NCBI RefSeq assembly: GCF_947077775.1
Contig: NZ_CAMTTE010000001.1
Coordinates: 2,756,501-2,820,500, forward strand
DNA: 64,000 bases
Source of the DNA: Salinibacter pepae
Lineage (GTDB): Bacteria > Bacteroidota > Rhodothermia > Rhodothermales > Salinibacteraceae
Reading direction: 5' to 3'
The notes below the pieces were generated by a model. It did no database searches and was not told the origin of the DNA. It saw only the letters and a program-made list of their open reading frames with translations. A program made the position numbers and the translations under genes. This document shows, piece by piece, positions 56,613 through 64,000 of this stretch; the first letter of the stretch is position 1, and each line of letters starts with the position of its first letter.

Positions 56613-57005
56613 CTACCCGTCCGGGTCCGGGTCGTCGTTCTCGGGGACATCGGGTGCGTCGTCCGTGTCGCCCGGACGGTCCCGAAACGGAGACCCATCC
56701 CCCAGATCTGCAGGGGAATTCGGTCCGTCGAGGGGCTCCAGCGAACGGGCACCGGGGGGGCGTTTGCTGACCGAGTCGGTCAGAGACTGTCGGGCGGCAT
56801 GCTTCGACGGGCGGCCGCTGACCCGCTCGCGCCAGAGCTTCCAACTCGACCGCTTCAGTCGGGCGCGCATCAGTGCGATGACGGCCTCTTCGTCGAGTCC
56901 GTACCGCGCCTCGATGGCCTCGAAGGGCACGTCGTCTTTCCAGGCCATGCCGATGACGTGGGACACGTCTTCATCCGAGAGGTTGTGGTCGCTTTGGACG
57001 CCCAT
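56613..57005 (-). CDS. TIGR03643 family protein
   Basis: The 130-aa protein matches TIGR03643/DUF2805 in its first half: DEDVSHVIGMAWKDDVPFEAIEARYGLDEEAVIALMRARLKRSSWKLWRERV (quoted in parts under 20: DVSHVIGMAWKDDVPFEAI). The fold is helical and resembles a small DNA-binding domain. The C-terminal ~60 residues are acidic and disordered. The ATG at 57005 is the start. Function unknown. Confidence 0.82.
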   Translation of the reverse strand: MGVQSDHNLSDEDVSHVIGMAWKDDVPFEAIEARYGLDEEAVIALMRARLKRSSWKLWRERVSGRPSKHAARQSLTDSVSKRPPGARSLEPLDGPNSPADLGDGSPFRDRPGDTDDAPDVPENDDPDPDG

Positions 57006-57544
57006 GGCGAGCGAGAAATCTCAACGTAGAGCATACGTGGCGAAACGGCCCACCTCAAAGGCGCGGCACGACGGCTCCCCTCAGCCGACGGCGACTGGGG
57101 ACCTGACGGGAAACGGACGGCCCTCGAGCCGAAGCGTATCTGTGCCGTCCATCGGGCGGGACAACTCATCAACTTGGACATGGACGGCACGACGATCGAT
57201 TCGCCCAGGGCCTGGACCCGAGAGTAACAAGGTCGAAAGGTTGCGCGGTCGACCCAGGCGCCGCGGATCCGCTCCCGTCGATTGAGCGGGGCTGTCTACC
57301 GTTTGGCGGGCGCAGCCCAGGAGGGGGGCCTGATCCGTCTCCCGGATCGGCATCGTCCCTGACCGGTTCCGGGTATCCGCTGAACGAGACGACCGGCAGC
57401 CTGCATGTGCATTTGAAGGGCGAAGACAAAAGACGAAAACAAACCGTGCCCTGGGGCTGCCGCCTTCCGGACGGGGAGGCCCCGAGGGGCGCTCAGCGGA
57501 AGTCTTTAAGGGGACTCCCTTCGTGTCATCAGACCTCATTCACC
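57006..57544. other. intergenic, 539 bases
   Basis: No convincing gene is seen. A minus-strand frame ending at 57081 has a protein-like tail (HVQVDELSRPMDGTDTLRLEG) but its upstream half has no coding character, so it may be a gene remnant or chance. The start of the membrane protein at 57545 lies at the right edge. Confidence 0.4.
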
Positions 57545-57928
57545 GTGAACTACGTCCGCAGCGCCCTCACCTACGGCGCGATTTTTTGCCTGATCGGCCT
57601 GCTTCTCTTCTTTTTCGGCGGCCTTTTGCTCGGCGGCGAGTCCCGCCTGCCGGCGCCCCGTGGGGGCTGGGCGGGGGGACGAGCCGGCGTGGCCTCCGTC
57701 CGGGCCGGCATGCTGTTCGTGGCACTGGGGGCCGGGCTGGGCATGCTGGTGGCCCTGTGGGTGCAGGCGTCCTGGGGCGAGACCACCGCGGTTCTCGTCA
57801 TCATCGCCGGGGGGATCTGGGCCTTTGGGCCGGCGGGGGTCGACGAGGTCGGGGAGGTGCTGTGGCGGATCGGTCGGGTGTGGACGGCCATTCTGGAGTG
57901 GGGCCCCGATCCGGGGTGGGGGCCGTAA
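57545..57928 (+). CDS. small membrane protein, hypothetical
   Basis: The 127-aa protein has three or four hydrophobic segments (about 7-30, 49-72, 78-95) with Gly/Trp-rich loops (SRLPAPRGGWAGGRAG; EWGPDPGWGP). It starts at the GTG at 57545; upstream in-frame residues are not protein-like. No family is recognised. Confidence 0.6.
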   Translation: MNYVRSALTYGAIFCLIGLLLFFFGGLLLGGESRLPAPRGGWAGGRAGVASVRAGMLFVALGAGLGMLVALWVQASWGETTAVLVIIAGGIWAFGPAGVDEVGEVLWRIGRVWTAILEWGPDPGWGP

Positions 57929-57945
57929 CACCCAGTCCGGAGGTG

Positions 57946-58194
57946 TCATTCCTGCCGGTCCCGCATGAAGGCCCTCAGGACCCGGCTCTGCCTCTTGAGG
58001 TACGTCGTGTCCGTTTCTTTGATGTTCGACATCGCCTCATCGGGCACTTCGTAGAGCACCTGACGGCCGCGTCGCAGTGCCCACGCGGCTACGGGATAGC
58101 CCTCGCAGGGCGCCCCCCGGCGCGTCGCCCGCGCCACGGCGGCCCGGCGCACGTTCAGGTGGCGGGCAAGCTCCGACTGAATGAGTCGCTGCAT
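57946..58194 (-). CDS. small HTH-like DNA-binding protein
   Basis: The 82-aa basic protein begins MQRLIQSELARHLNVRRAAVARATRRG, a helix-turn-helix-like pattern with many Arg (quoted in part), and continues with PCEGYPVAAWALRRGRQVLYEVPDEAM. It could be a transcriptional regulator or phage-type excision protein, but no family match is certain. It is convergent with the membrane protein gene at 57545-57928, separated by 17 bases. Confidence 0.55.
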   Translation of the reverse strand: MQRLIQSELARHLNVRRAAVARATRRGAPCEGYPVAAWALRRGRQVLYEVPDEAMSNIKETDTTYLKRQSRVLRAFMRDRQE

Positions 58195-58772
58195 GGTTGC
58201 TGGAAGACGGTCAGGGAAGGAAAAGAACTGAGCGCAGTGCGGCGGGGCGGGCACGTTTGCCGGGGCCCTGCGTGCCCCGGGCCCTCTCTGATGCCTCGTC
58301 CTCGTCGAGACCACGGTCTCAAGAGGATGCGCAAGGAATCTCAGTTCTGAGGCGCCCGGGAGGTTCCCCGCCTGGGGCACAGCTACACGAGGCGACTGTC
58401 ACCATCCGGGAAAATGGACCCGCCCGCAGTTCGTTTTCGTGCCGCACTGCCCCCTGGGGCCGGCCCAGATTCCGCAGGGGACGGGCGCAGGGGCTGAAAA
58501 TGCTGAGCTCCCTTCAGCAGGTGCGGAAAGCAGTACAGACTTGTAACAAACCCGCCTCCGCCCCTCCCGGCTGCGTTCACACGCTTGTCAGAGGGGGACG
58601 AACCATTCAACCCGGCCCTGCCCCCCTCCTTCCTCAGAAACGTAGGAGGCATGCCCCCGTGAACGAAAAGGAATTTGATCCGGCCGCCCTACCTGCCGCG
58701 GCGGCGTAGAGCCACGGGGCCCCGTGGCTTCGTACCGAACTCTCCGTTCCAACCCTGACGCTCCCCCAACCG
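58195..58772. other. intergenic, 578 bases
   Basis: The region ahead of the alcohol dehydrogenase holds no gene I can support. At 58644-58649 AGGAGG precedes an ATG (58651, three codons) and an overlapping GTG (58659) that opens a 16-codon frame ending at 58709. It may be a leader peptide or chance. Confidence 0.4.
58659..58709 (+). CDS. possible 16-aa leader peptide upstream of alcohol dehydrogenase
   Basis: A GTG at 58659 opens MNEKEFDPAALPAAAA, ending at TAG 58707-58709. A strong AGGAGG lies 9 bases upstream, unusual in this window, and an overlapping 3-codon ATG frame ends at the GTG. The product is short, acidic at the start and Ala-rich at the end. The gene downstream starts 63 bases later. 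Evidence for translation is only the ribosome-binding site. Confidence 0.25.
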   Translation: MNEKEFDPAALPAAAA

Positions 58773-59813
58773 ATGAGAGCCGCCGTCTTCCACGAGCCGG
58801 GCGACATCCGCGTCGAGGATGTGCCCGATCCCAGCATCGAAGCGCCCACCGACGCCATCCTGCGCATCACCCGCACGGCGATCTGCGGGTCGGACCTGTG
58901 GTTCTACCGGGGGCACCGGGACTACGAGGCCGGCTGGCGCACGGGCCACGAGCCGATGGGGGTGGTTGAGGACGTGGGCAGTGAGGTGCGCTCCCTGGAG
59001 CCCGGAGACCGCGTGCTGGCGCCCTTTGCGATCAGCGACGGCACCTGTGAGTTTTGCCGGCAGGGGCTGCACACCTCCTGCGTGCACGGCAACGTCTGGG
59101 CCGCAGAACACGACGGCGCCCAGGGGGAGGCCGTCCGTGCGCCGCAGGCCGACGGAACGCTCGTCAAAATCCCCGAACGCGCAGAAGGGGACGCGTCGCT
59201 GCTCCGGGCGCTGTTCCCACTGACCGATGTGATGGGCACGGGGCACCACGCGGCCGTGTCGGCGGGCGTGGAGGCCGGCTCGACCTGTGTGGTCGTTGGC
59301 GACGGGGCCGTGGGGCTCTGTGCCGTGCTGGCCGCCCAGCGGCTCGGGGCCGAGCGCATCATTGCGATGGGCCACCACGAGGAGCGGCTCGAGAAGGCCC
59401 GCGGCTTCGGCGCGACGGACATTGTCTCCAGCCGCGGGGAAGAGGCGGTCGAAGAGGTTCGAGAAATGACGCGTGGCGGCGCACGTCACGTCATGGAGTG
59501 TGTCGGCGCCGCCTCGGCGATCGAAACGGCGATCAGCGTGTGCCGGCCGGGAGGGACGATCGGCTACGTCGGGGTTCCGTTCGGGGCCGAGGACGGAGGC
59601 CTGGACATGTTTCGGCTCTTTCGGGAGAACATCACGCTGCAGGGCGGCATCGCGCCGGTGCGGGCGTACATCCCCGAGCTGATGGACGACGTCCTTGACG
59701 GGACGCTCGACCCGTCGCCCGTCTTCGACAAGACCATCGGCCTGGAAGAGGTGCCCGACGGCTACGCCGCGATGGACGAGCGGGCGTCCATCAAGGTGAT
59801 GGTGGAGCTGTAG
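58773..59813 (+). CDS. zinc-dependent alcohol dehydrogenase family protein
   Basis: This 346-aa MDR enzyme binds catalytic zinc through TAICGSDL and GHEPMGVV and has the NAD(P) motif VVGDGAVGLCAVLAAQ. The structural-zinc loop reads SDGTCEFCRQGLHTSC: three Cys, with Asp in place of the first. The substrate may be an alcohol or aldehyde. It is tail-to-tail with a second alcohol dehydrogenase gene, 38 bases between the stops. Confidence 0.9.
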   Translation: MRAAVFHEPGDIRVEDVPDPSIEAPTDAILRITRTAICGSDLWFYRGHRDYEAGWRTGHEPMGVVEDVGSEVRSLEPGDRVLAPFAISDGTCEFCRQGLHTSCVHGNVWAAEHDGAQGEAVRAPQADGTLVKIPERAEGDASLLRALFPLTDVMGTGHHAAVSAGVEAGSTCVVVGDGAVGLCAVLAAQRLGAERIIAMGHHEERLEKARGFGATDIVSSRGEEAVEEVREMTRGGARHVMECVGAASAIETAISVCRPGGTIGYVGVPFGAEDGGLDMFRLFRENITLQGGIAPVRAYIPELMDDVLDGTLDPSPVFDKTIGLEEVPDGYAAMDERASIKVMVEL

Positions 59814-59851
59814 CGGGCCCGGCGCGCCGGTTCCTCTCGGGGAGCAAGGGG

Positions 59852-60919
59852 TCACACCTCTGCCTGCGTCCTGCCTCCCCCGAAGTCATCAATCACGGCG
59901 ATGCCCGTGCCGGCGAAGGTGCCCATCTGCCGCAGGCGATCGGCCGCCTCCGGAAGCGAGATCGTCTGCCGGACGAGCTGACGGGGATGGAGGCGGCCCG
60001 TCTCGATCATGTTGAAGAGGGCCGGATAGCGGTGGGCCTGCAGGCCGTGTGCGCCGCGCACCTCCAGCTCGTCGGCCACCACGCGGTCGAAGGGAATGGC
60101 GGTGCGTGCGTGCTCGTCCACCAGGAGGCCGACCTGGACGTGTCGCCCGTGCGTCCGCAGGTTCGCCACGGAGTTGCGGCACGTGTCCGGGCTGCCCAGG
60201 GCGTCGAGGGAGAGGTGGGCGCCGCCCTGGGTGGCCTCGCGGACGGCGGCGGCCACGTCCTCGGTGTCGTCGGCGTTGATCGTGCGGCGGGCCCCCACCT
60301 CGTCGGCGAGCGCGAGGGCCGGATCGGCAATGTCCACCGCGACGACCCGGGCGCCGGCGGCCCGGGCAATCATGACGGCCGACAGGCCCACGCCGCCGCA
60401 CCCGTGGACGGCCACCCACTCGCCGCTGCGCACCGCTCCCTGGTCGACCACGGCCCGGAAGGCGGTGGCGAAGCGGCAGCCGAGGCTCGCCCCGGTGACC
60501 GCGTCGATCGACCCCGGAAGGCGGACCAGGTTCTCGTCGGCGTAGTCGATGGCCACAAATTCCGCGAAGGCGCCCGGGCCGGAAAACCCGGGCTGAAACT
60601 GGTCCGGGCACACCTGGTGTTGCCCGGCCCGGCATTGCTCGCAGGTGCCACAGCCGCCCACGAACGGCACCGTTACGCGCTCCCCCCCAGACCACTCCTC
60701 CACACGGTCCCCGACCGCCGTCACGATTCCCACGACCTCGTGCCCCGGCACGTTCGGCGGGGTGATCATCGGGTCGTGTCCCTTCCAGCCGTGCCAGTCG
60801 CTCCGGCACACCCCACACGCAAGCACCTCCAGCACGACGCCCCGCGGCGCAGGGGGGGGCCGTGAAACCGTCCGGAGCGTCAGGGGCGCGTCAAATTCGT
60901 CGTAGACGAGGGCCTTCAT
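59852..60919 (-). CDS. zinc-dependent alcohol dehydrogenase
   Basis: This 355-aa MDR enzyme has catalytic-zinc motifs LACGVCRSDWHGWKG and GHEVVGIV, the four-Cys structural loop CGTCEQCRAGQHQVC, and the NAD motif GCGGVGLSAVMIARAAGARV. The N-terminus MKALVYDEFDAPLTLR is standard. It is a zinc alcohol dehydrogenase of unknown substrate, convergent with the gene at 58773. Confidence 0.92.
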   Translation of the reverse strand: MKALVYDEFDAPLTLRTVSRPPPAPRGVVLEVLACGVCRSDWHGWKGHDPMITPPNVPGHEVVGIVTAVGDRVEEWSGGERVTVPFVGGCGTCEQCRAGQHQVCPDQFQPGFSGPGAFAEFVAIDYADENLVRLPGSIDAVTGASLGCRFATAFRAVVDQGAVRSGEWVAVHGCGGVGLSAVMIARAAGARVVAVDIADPALALADEVGARRTINADDTEDVAAAVREATQGGAHLSLDALGSPDTCRNSVANLRTHGRHVQVGLLVDEHARTAIPFDRVVADELEVRGAHGLQAHRYPALFNMIETGRLHPRQLVRQTISLPEAADRLRQMGTFAGTGIAVIDDFGGGRTQAEV

Positions 60920-61101
60920 GGAAACAGGCCTTCATGGAAACAGCGGGACACGGCAAGGGAAGGACGGTCCGCTATACGGGAACGTGGGCGCCGTGATGCA
61001 GGCGGGGAACGACCGTTGGGGGAGGGGAGGGACAGCGAACCCCGAGACGCGCCTGGGCCAGTGGGCTGGGACGAGATGGGATACGGCGCCCGGCCGACCG
61101 C

Positions 61102-61575
61102 TTAGGACAACGAAAACAGCTGCAGGGACGAAAGGTACTGGCCGATGTGGTACAGGGAGGGGGTGCTCCGGTCCCGTTCCGCAATCCACTCCCGGGCTTC
61201 CGCTGGGGCATCGGTGGGAAGGAAAAGCGGAGCGGCCTCGGCCTGCCGAAACCGCTCGTTGAGGGCCTCCATCTCGGTTCGGGCAATCAGATCATCCTCG
61301 TGGACGACCGCGACGTACTCAACGCCGGCCGCCGCTACCTTTGGCATCCACTCCCGGACCAGCCACTCTATGCTAGAGCGTTGATGGGCCGTCACATTCC
61401 GTGCATCGACGATTAGTCCAGCCGCCGCGCGCGACCGCACAAACTCGAGAAGCTGGTTGGCGCCGTACCGAAACTCTTCTCCTGTGGGCTGTCCCTTCCA
61501 GCGAAACCGGACCGCGTTGATGTCAGCATCAACCTCCATTGAGTACAACCGGGATGTGCCGTGGGGGGAAGGCAT
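61102..61575 (-). CDS. STAS/SpoIIAA-like protein
   Basis: The 157-aa protein has a beta-alpha pattern (VRFRWKGQPTGEEFRYGANQLLEFVRSR; GLIVDARNV; WLVREWMPKVAAAGVEYVAVV, quoted in short pieces) like SpoIIAA/STAS-type domains used in anti-sigma switch or transporter regulation. The C-terminal 35 residues are outside the fold. Assignment is motif-based; no partner kinase is adjacent. The ATG at 61575 or 61539 is possible. Confidence 0.55.
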   Translation of the reverse strand: MPSPHGTSRLYSMEVDADINAVRFRWKGQPTGEEFRYGANQLLEFVRSRAAAGLIVDARNVTAHQRSSIEWLVREWMPKVAAAGVEYVAVVHEDDLIARTEMEALNERFRQAEAAPLFLPTDAPAEAREWIAERDRSTPSLYHIGQYLSSLQLFSLS

Positions 61576-61975
61576 GGCCGATCGGGGTCAACCTGTTCAG
61601 ATGCCAGTGTGGACGGCCTCTTCCGTTGGAGCAACGGGGCAAGGGACGACAAAATGGGCCCCTCGCGGTGCCGACACGAAGGGAGCAGGCACAACGAAAA
61701 TAAATTTGATGTACTTCAACACTGGAGTTATCGGGCACAACGCGGGGGTTTTAAACTCGGCGTTCCGGGCATCGGGTGGAGAATGGAGGACAGCCCCGGC
61801 CCCGGCGGGGGACGTGAAAAACTCCGAAACAGACACATGACGTGGAGACCCTACCCCGCTGGGTCCCGTTACTGGACAGCGTTTGGCCTGCGGGGCCGAT
61901 CCGACCCCTGGCATCAGGGGGCGGAGGCACCGGTGGTGTGCGCGTAGGGTCCTGCCTCACAGATTGATTGTTTGT
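61576..61975. other. intergenic, 400 bases
   Basis: No gene is seen between the STAS-like gene and the zinc-ribbon/S10 fusion, which are divergent. AT-richer stretches at 61695-61720 (AAAATAAATTTGATGTACTT) and 61955-61978 (AGATTGATTGTTTGTATG) are the likely promoter regions. Confidence 0.45.
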
Positions 61976-62797
61976 ATGACCGACTCGCCTGTGTACTCCG
62001 CTCAAGACGCTCCCAACTCCGCCGAGGCGGAGGGGGCGACGTACCTCAAAACGTGCAGCCGGTGTGGGCAGCTGGTGCGGATGGCCCGGTCCGAGGATGG
62101 GACCTGGCGCTCTCTGGAGCCGGCGGCAGAGGGGGCCTCGTCCCAGCACCCCCACGAATGCGGGTCCGTCCCCAGGATCAGTCAGGACTGGAGCCTTCAG
62201 GACCTGACTCACCCACTCACCTGCCGGCTCGACTGCTGGTGGTGCGGGGAGGAGGTGTACCTACACACCGACGGCAGCGGCCCCTTCACGCTCTTCGACA
62301 ACCTGAGCTGGCCGTGGCCGACCCACGACTGCTGGCATCAGCAGCGTGACGAGCGAGACCGGGCCCTCCTGAAGCTCGAAAGCGATCTTCGGGCCGGTGG
62401 GTACCAGGGGCAGGGCCGCCTGGTCAACCTCGCGCCCTCCTCCATTCCGGACGCAATTCCCCCGAAGGGCCGCAAGAACCCGCCGGTGCTTCAGATTCGC
62501 CTCTCGAGCACGGATCACCAGATGGTGGACCGGGCCGTCCGGCAGATCACCCAGTTCGTATCCGACCGCCAGCCCCGGGCGCCGGTCGCGGTGCCCCTTC
62601 CGGTCGGCAAGAAAGCCGCCGCGGACGAGCGCCAGGGCAGGACAAACGGACCGCCGAGCCGTGACGAGTCCTTCAGCCAGCACATCCACCACCGCGCGAT
62701 TGAGATGTGGACGGCAGGGCCCAAGCTGGTCGCCCAGCTCGGCCAGGTGCAGCTGCCGGAGGCCGTAGACGTCACCGTCCGGCAGGCCAAAAGTTGA
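61976..62797 (+). CDS. zinc-ribbon protein with ribosomal protein S10-like C-terminal domain
   Basis: The 273-aa protein has an N-terminal Cys-rich part: CSRCGQLV (Cys27, Cys30), HPHEC (60, 62), then CRLDCWWCGEEV (83, 87, 90) and PWPTHDCWH (117-121). The second set resembles known zinc ribbons with a FDNLSWPWPTHDC end. Residues 171-270 align with ribosomal protein S10/NusE: LQIRLSSTDHQMVDRAVRQI matches its IRLKAFDHRLIDQ block, VAVPLPVGKK its PIPLPTRK block, and the HIHHRAIEMW to VQLPEAVDVTV stretch its IRTHLRLVDI to LDLAAGVDVQI end. It is not the S10 gene of the ribosome, since no ribosomal-protein operon surrounds it and it is longer. It is followed by exonuclease and ssb genes on the same strand. 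Function unknown; a translation, antitermination or RNA-binding role is inferred. Confidence 0.75.
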   Translation: MTDSPVYSAQDAPNSAEAEGATYLKTCSRCGQLVRMARSEDGTWRSLEPAAEGASSQHPHECGSVPRISQDWSLQDLTHPLTCRLDCWWCGEEVYLHTDGSGPFTLFDNLSWPWPTHDCWHQQRDERDRALLKLESDLRAGGYQGQGRLVNLAPSSIPDAIPPKGRKNPPVLQIRLSSTDHQMVDRAVRQITQFVSDRQPRAPVAVPLPVGKKAAADERQGRTNGPPSRDESFSQHIHHRAIEMWTAGPKLVAQLGQVQLPEAVDVTVRQAKS

Positions 62798-63057
62798 TCT
62801 GCGGGAAACGATCCCACCTCGCCTCAACACGCCCGGTCCGCAAAAAGTTACCGTGTGTGGGCCGGGACGGCCGACGCGGAAGAGGCATCCGGTACATCTC
62901 CCGCTGCGCAGAGGAGGATGGACGCGCCTTGTGCCCAGTTCCCCGGTCAAGACCAAAAACAAGACCCAAAAAGAGGCCGGCCACAGGAAGAGGGAGGCAC
63001 GCGCGCCCCAGAAGCCGCCTCGATCGAAAGCCCCCGATCAACCACCCCTGCTCGGCA

Positions 63058-63576
63058 ATGAACGTTTTTCTCGATACAGAGACCACCGGCTCGGGGCCCC
63101 AGGATGCCGTGATCGAGCTTGGCGTCGTCGCGGCCCAGGGAGAGGTGCTCATTCACACCCTCGTGGCGCCCCTGGCGCCGGTGACCCGTGGGGCCCGGCG
63201 GGTGCACGGCATCACGGATGAGGAGCTGGCGGAGGCGCCCCCGTTCTCGACGGTTGCCGACCGGCTGGACACGGTCCTAGCCGACGCCGGGTGCGTATGG
63301 ACCTTCGGGCCCACCTACGACCGGCGGATGCTGCTTCAGACCGCTGCCCTGGCCGAGTGCCCCGAAACCCACCGCCGGATTCAGGACAGCACGTGGCAGG
63401 ATCTGCAGCCCGACGCCACCCGCGTCCTCGGAGACGCGGAACGGGTCGCGCTCACCGACGCGGCGACGCGCCTGGACGTATCAATTCCGACGGAGGGGCA
63501 TCACCACCGCGCCCTCTACGACGCCAAACTTGCACGCCGGGTGTGGACGAGCGTCCGCCGCCCCGCCTCTGGTTGA
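63058..63576 (+). CDS. DEDDh 3'-5' exonuclease (DnaQ-like)
   Basis: The 172-aa exonuclease has ExoI FLDTETTG (Asp6, Glu8), ExoII WTFGPTYDRRML (Asp), and ExoIII GHHHRALYDAKLA (His and Asp). It degrades single-stranded DNA or RNA 3' to 5'. The GARRVHGITDEELAEAPPF segment is typical of DnaQ-like proteins. The ATG at 63058 gives MNVFLDTET. It lies 164 bases before ssb and may work with it in DNA repair or replication. Confidence 0.88.
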   Translation: MNVFLDTETTGSGPQDAVIELGVVAAQGEVLIHTLVAPLAPVTRGARRVHGITDEELAEAPPFSTVADRLDTVLADAGCVWTFGPTYDRRMLLQTAALAECPETHRRIQDSTWQDLQPDATRVLGDAERVALTDAATRLDVSIPTEGHHHRALYDAKLARRVWTSVRRPASG

Positions 63577-63740
63577 GGGCGGCCTGCGGCCCCTGTCGGC
63601 GCGGTTTGAGGCGTGCAACCAGAGCGGCCCCAATCGCTTGAACAACTGCACGACGCGGAGGCCTCTTCGCGCTCCGGCAGCGGTTCGGCACCGACGCCCC
63701 TACGACCTCGACACTGTCCTTCACAACCCCACTGAACGCC

Positions 63741-64000
63741 ATGGCTCGAAGCGTAAACAAAGTTGTCCTGATCGGCAACCTCGGGGACGATCCGGAGCTC
63801 CGATATACCGGCAGCGGGACGGCCGTCTGCAACATGAGTCTCGCCACCAACGAGTCCTACACCAACAGCGACGGGGAGGAGGTCCAGCAGACCGAATGGC
63901 ACGACGTGGTGGCCTGGGGCCGCCTCGGAGAAGTGTGCAACGAGTACCTCGAAAGGGGCTCGCAGGTGTACTTCGAAGGAAAGATCGAGACCAACCAGTG
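63741..64000 (+). CDS. ssb: single-stranded DNA-binding protein, truncated by window end
   Basis: The ATG at 63741 opens MARSVNKVVLIGNLGDDPEL, the canonical SSB N-terminus, followed by TGSGTAVCNMSLATNESY, TEWHDVVAWGRLGE and YLERGSQVYFEGKIETN. These are the OB-fold strands with the conserved Trp and aromatic residues that stack on DNA. The gene runs past 64000, so the C-terminal acidic tip cannot be seen. About 86 codons lie in the window. Confidence 0.95.
   Translation, partial: MARSVNKVVLIGNLGDDPELRYTGSGTAVCNMSLATNESYTNSDGEEVQQTEWHDVVAWGRLGEVCNEYLERGSQVYFEGKIETNQ

Noticed and set aside
57081-57539. Minus-strand 152-codon frame in the spacer before the membrane protein
   Set aside because: Only its last ~40 residues look protein-like; no domain or start supports a gene.
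58383-58652. Minus-strand 89-codon frame upstream of the alcohol dehydrogenase
   Set aside because: Low-complexity Gly/Pro/Ser/Arg composition and no homology; likely chance.

Overview
The window is a compact, GC-rich bacterial chromosome segment. Coding density is high, and most encoded proteins are rich in Asp/Glu and Ala and poor in Lys, as in a salt-in halophile. The gene families point to an extremely halophilic member of the Rhodothermota/Bacteroidota: two rhomboids in tandem, one with an acidic C-terminal helical domain; a separate bacillithiol-reductase-like YpdA; a carboxypeptidase-regulatory-domain exported protein; a fused aspartokinase-homoserine dehydrogenase. A Salinibacter ruber-like organism is my inference from composition and gene content, not from a database search. 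I saw no prophage, CRISPR array, rRNA, tRNA or intact insertion sequence.

Layout. 0.1-0.9 kb: a HigBA-type toxin-antitoxin operon with a perfect 12-bp inverted repeat upstream. 0.9-6.8 kb (minus strand): trehalose/maltodextrin enzymes treZ and malQ, then two overlapping bacterial-PH membrane proteins. 6.9-12.2 kb: aroK, truA, an arginine deiminase, ypdA and a DUF4920 lipoprotein. 12.3-16.9 kb (minus): serA, sucD, gatA, tatA. 17.2-20.9 kb: a frameshifted adenosine deaminase, aroA and small genes. 20.9-25.3 kb: a two-component system whose sensor carries a FixL-like haem PAS, flanked by two universal stress proteins. 25.4-31.5 kb: an FN3-like membrane protein, L-lactate dehydrogenase, ispG, two rhomboids and an LpxH-like phosphoesterase. 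31.5-36.4 kb: a class A PBP, an SbcD-like nuclease and an acidic hypothetical. 36.5-44.8 kb (minus): ispE, thrB, thrA, a divergent purine nucleoside phosphorylase homologue, a DivIVA-domain protein, yggS and a CPXCG protein. 44.9-50.1 kb (minus): a large FtsX-type permease, a free-methionine sulfoxide reductase, and a TPP-riboswitch-led set (DUF427, a frameshifted membrane protein, a THI5-like protein). 50.5-61.6 kb: a flavodoxin/ferredoxin-reductase-like enzyme, an exported regulatory-domain protein, a TrkA-type protein, several small hypotheticals and two tail-to-tail zinc alcohol dehydrogenases. 62.0-64.0 kb: a zinc-ribbon protein fused to a ribosomal-protein-S10-like domain, a DnaQ-like exonuclease, and the start of ssb cut by the window end.

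Functional themes. Amino-acid synthesis (thrA-thrB, serA, aroK, aroA), isoprenoids (ispE, ispG), central metabolism (sucD, ldh) and envelope biogenesis (PBP1, LpxH, TatA, rhomboids, DivIVA) are core. Stress and redox functions cluster around the FixL-like kinase with its Usp genes, YpdA and fMsr.

The items I rank highest are the zinc-ribbon/S10 fusion (61976-62797), the FixL-like sensor with flanking Usp genes, the TPP riboswitch controlling a THI5-like protein with no visible signal peptide or transporter partners, the PNP homologue that has lost several catalytic-site residues, and two genes each interrupted by an apparent one-base change in a 6-base homopolymer.
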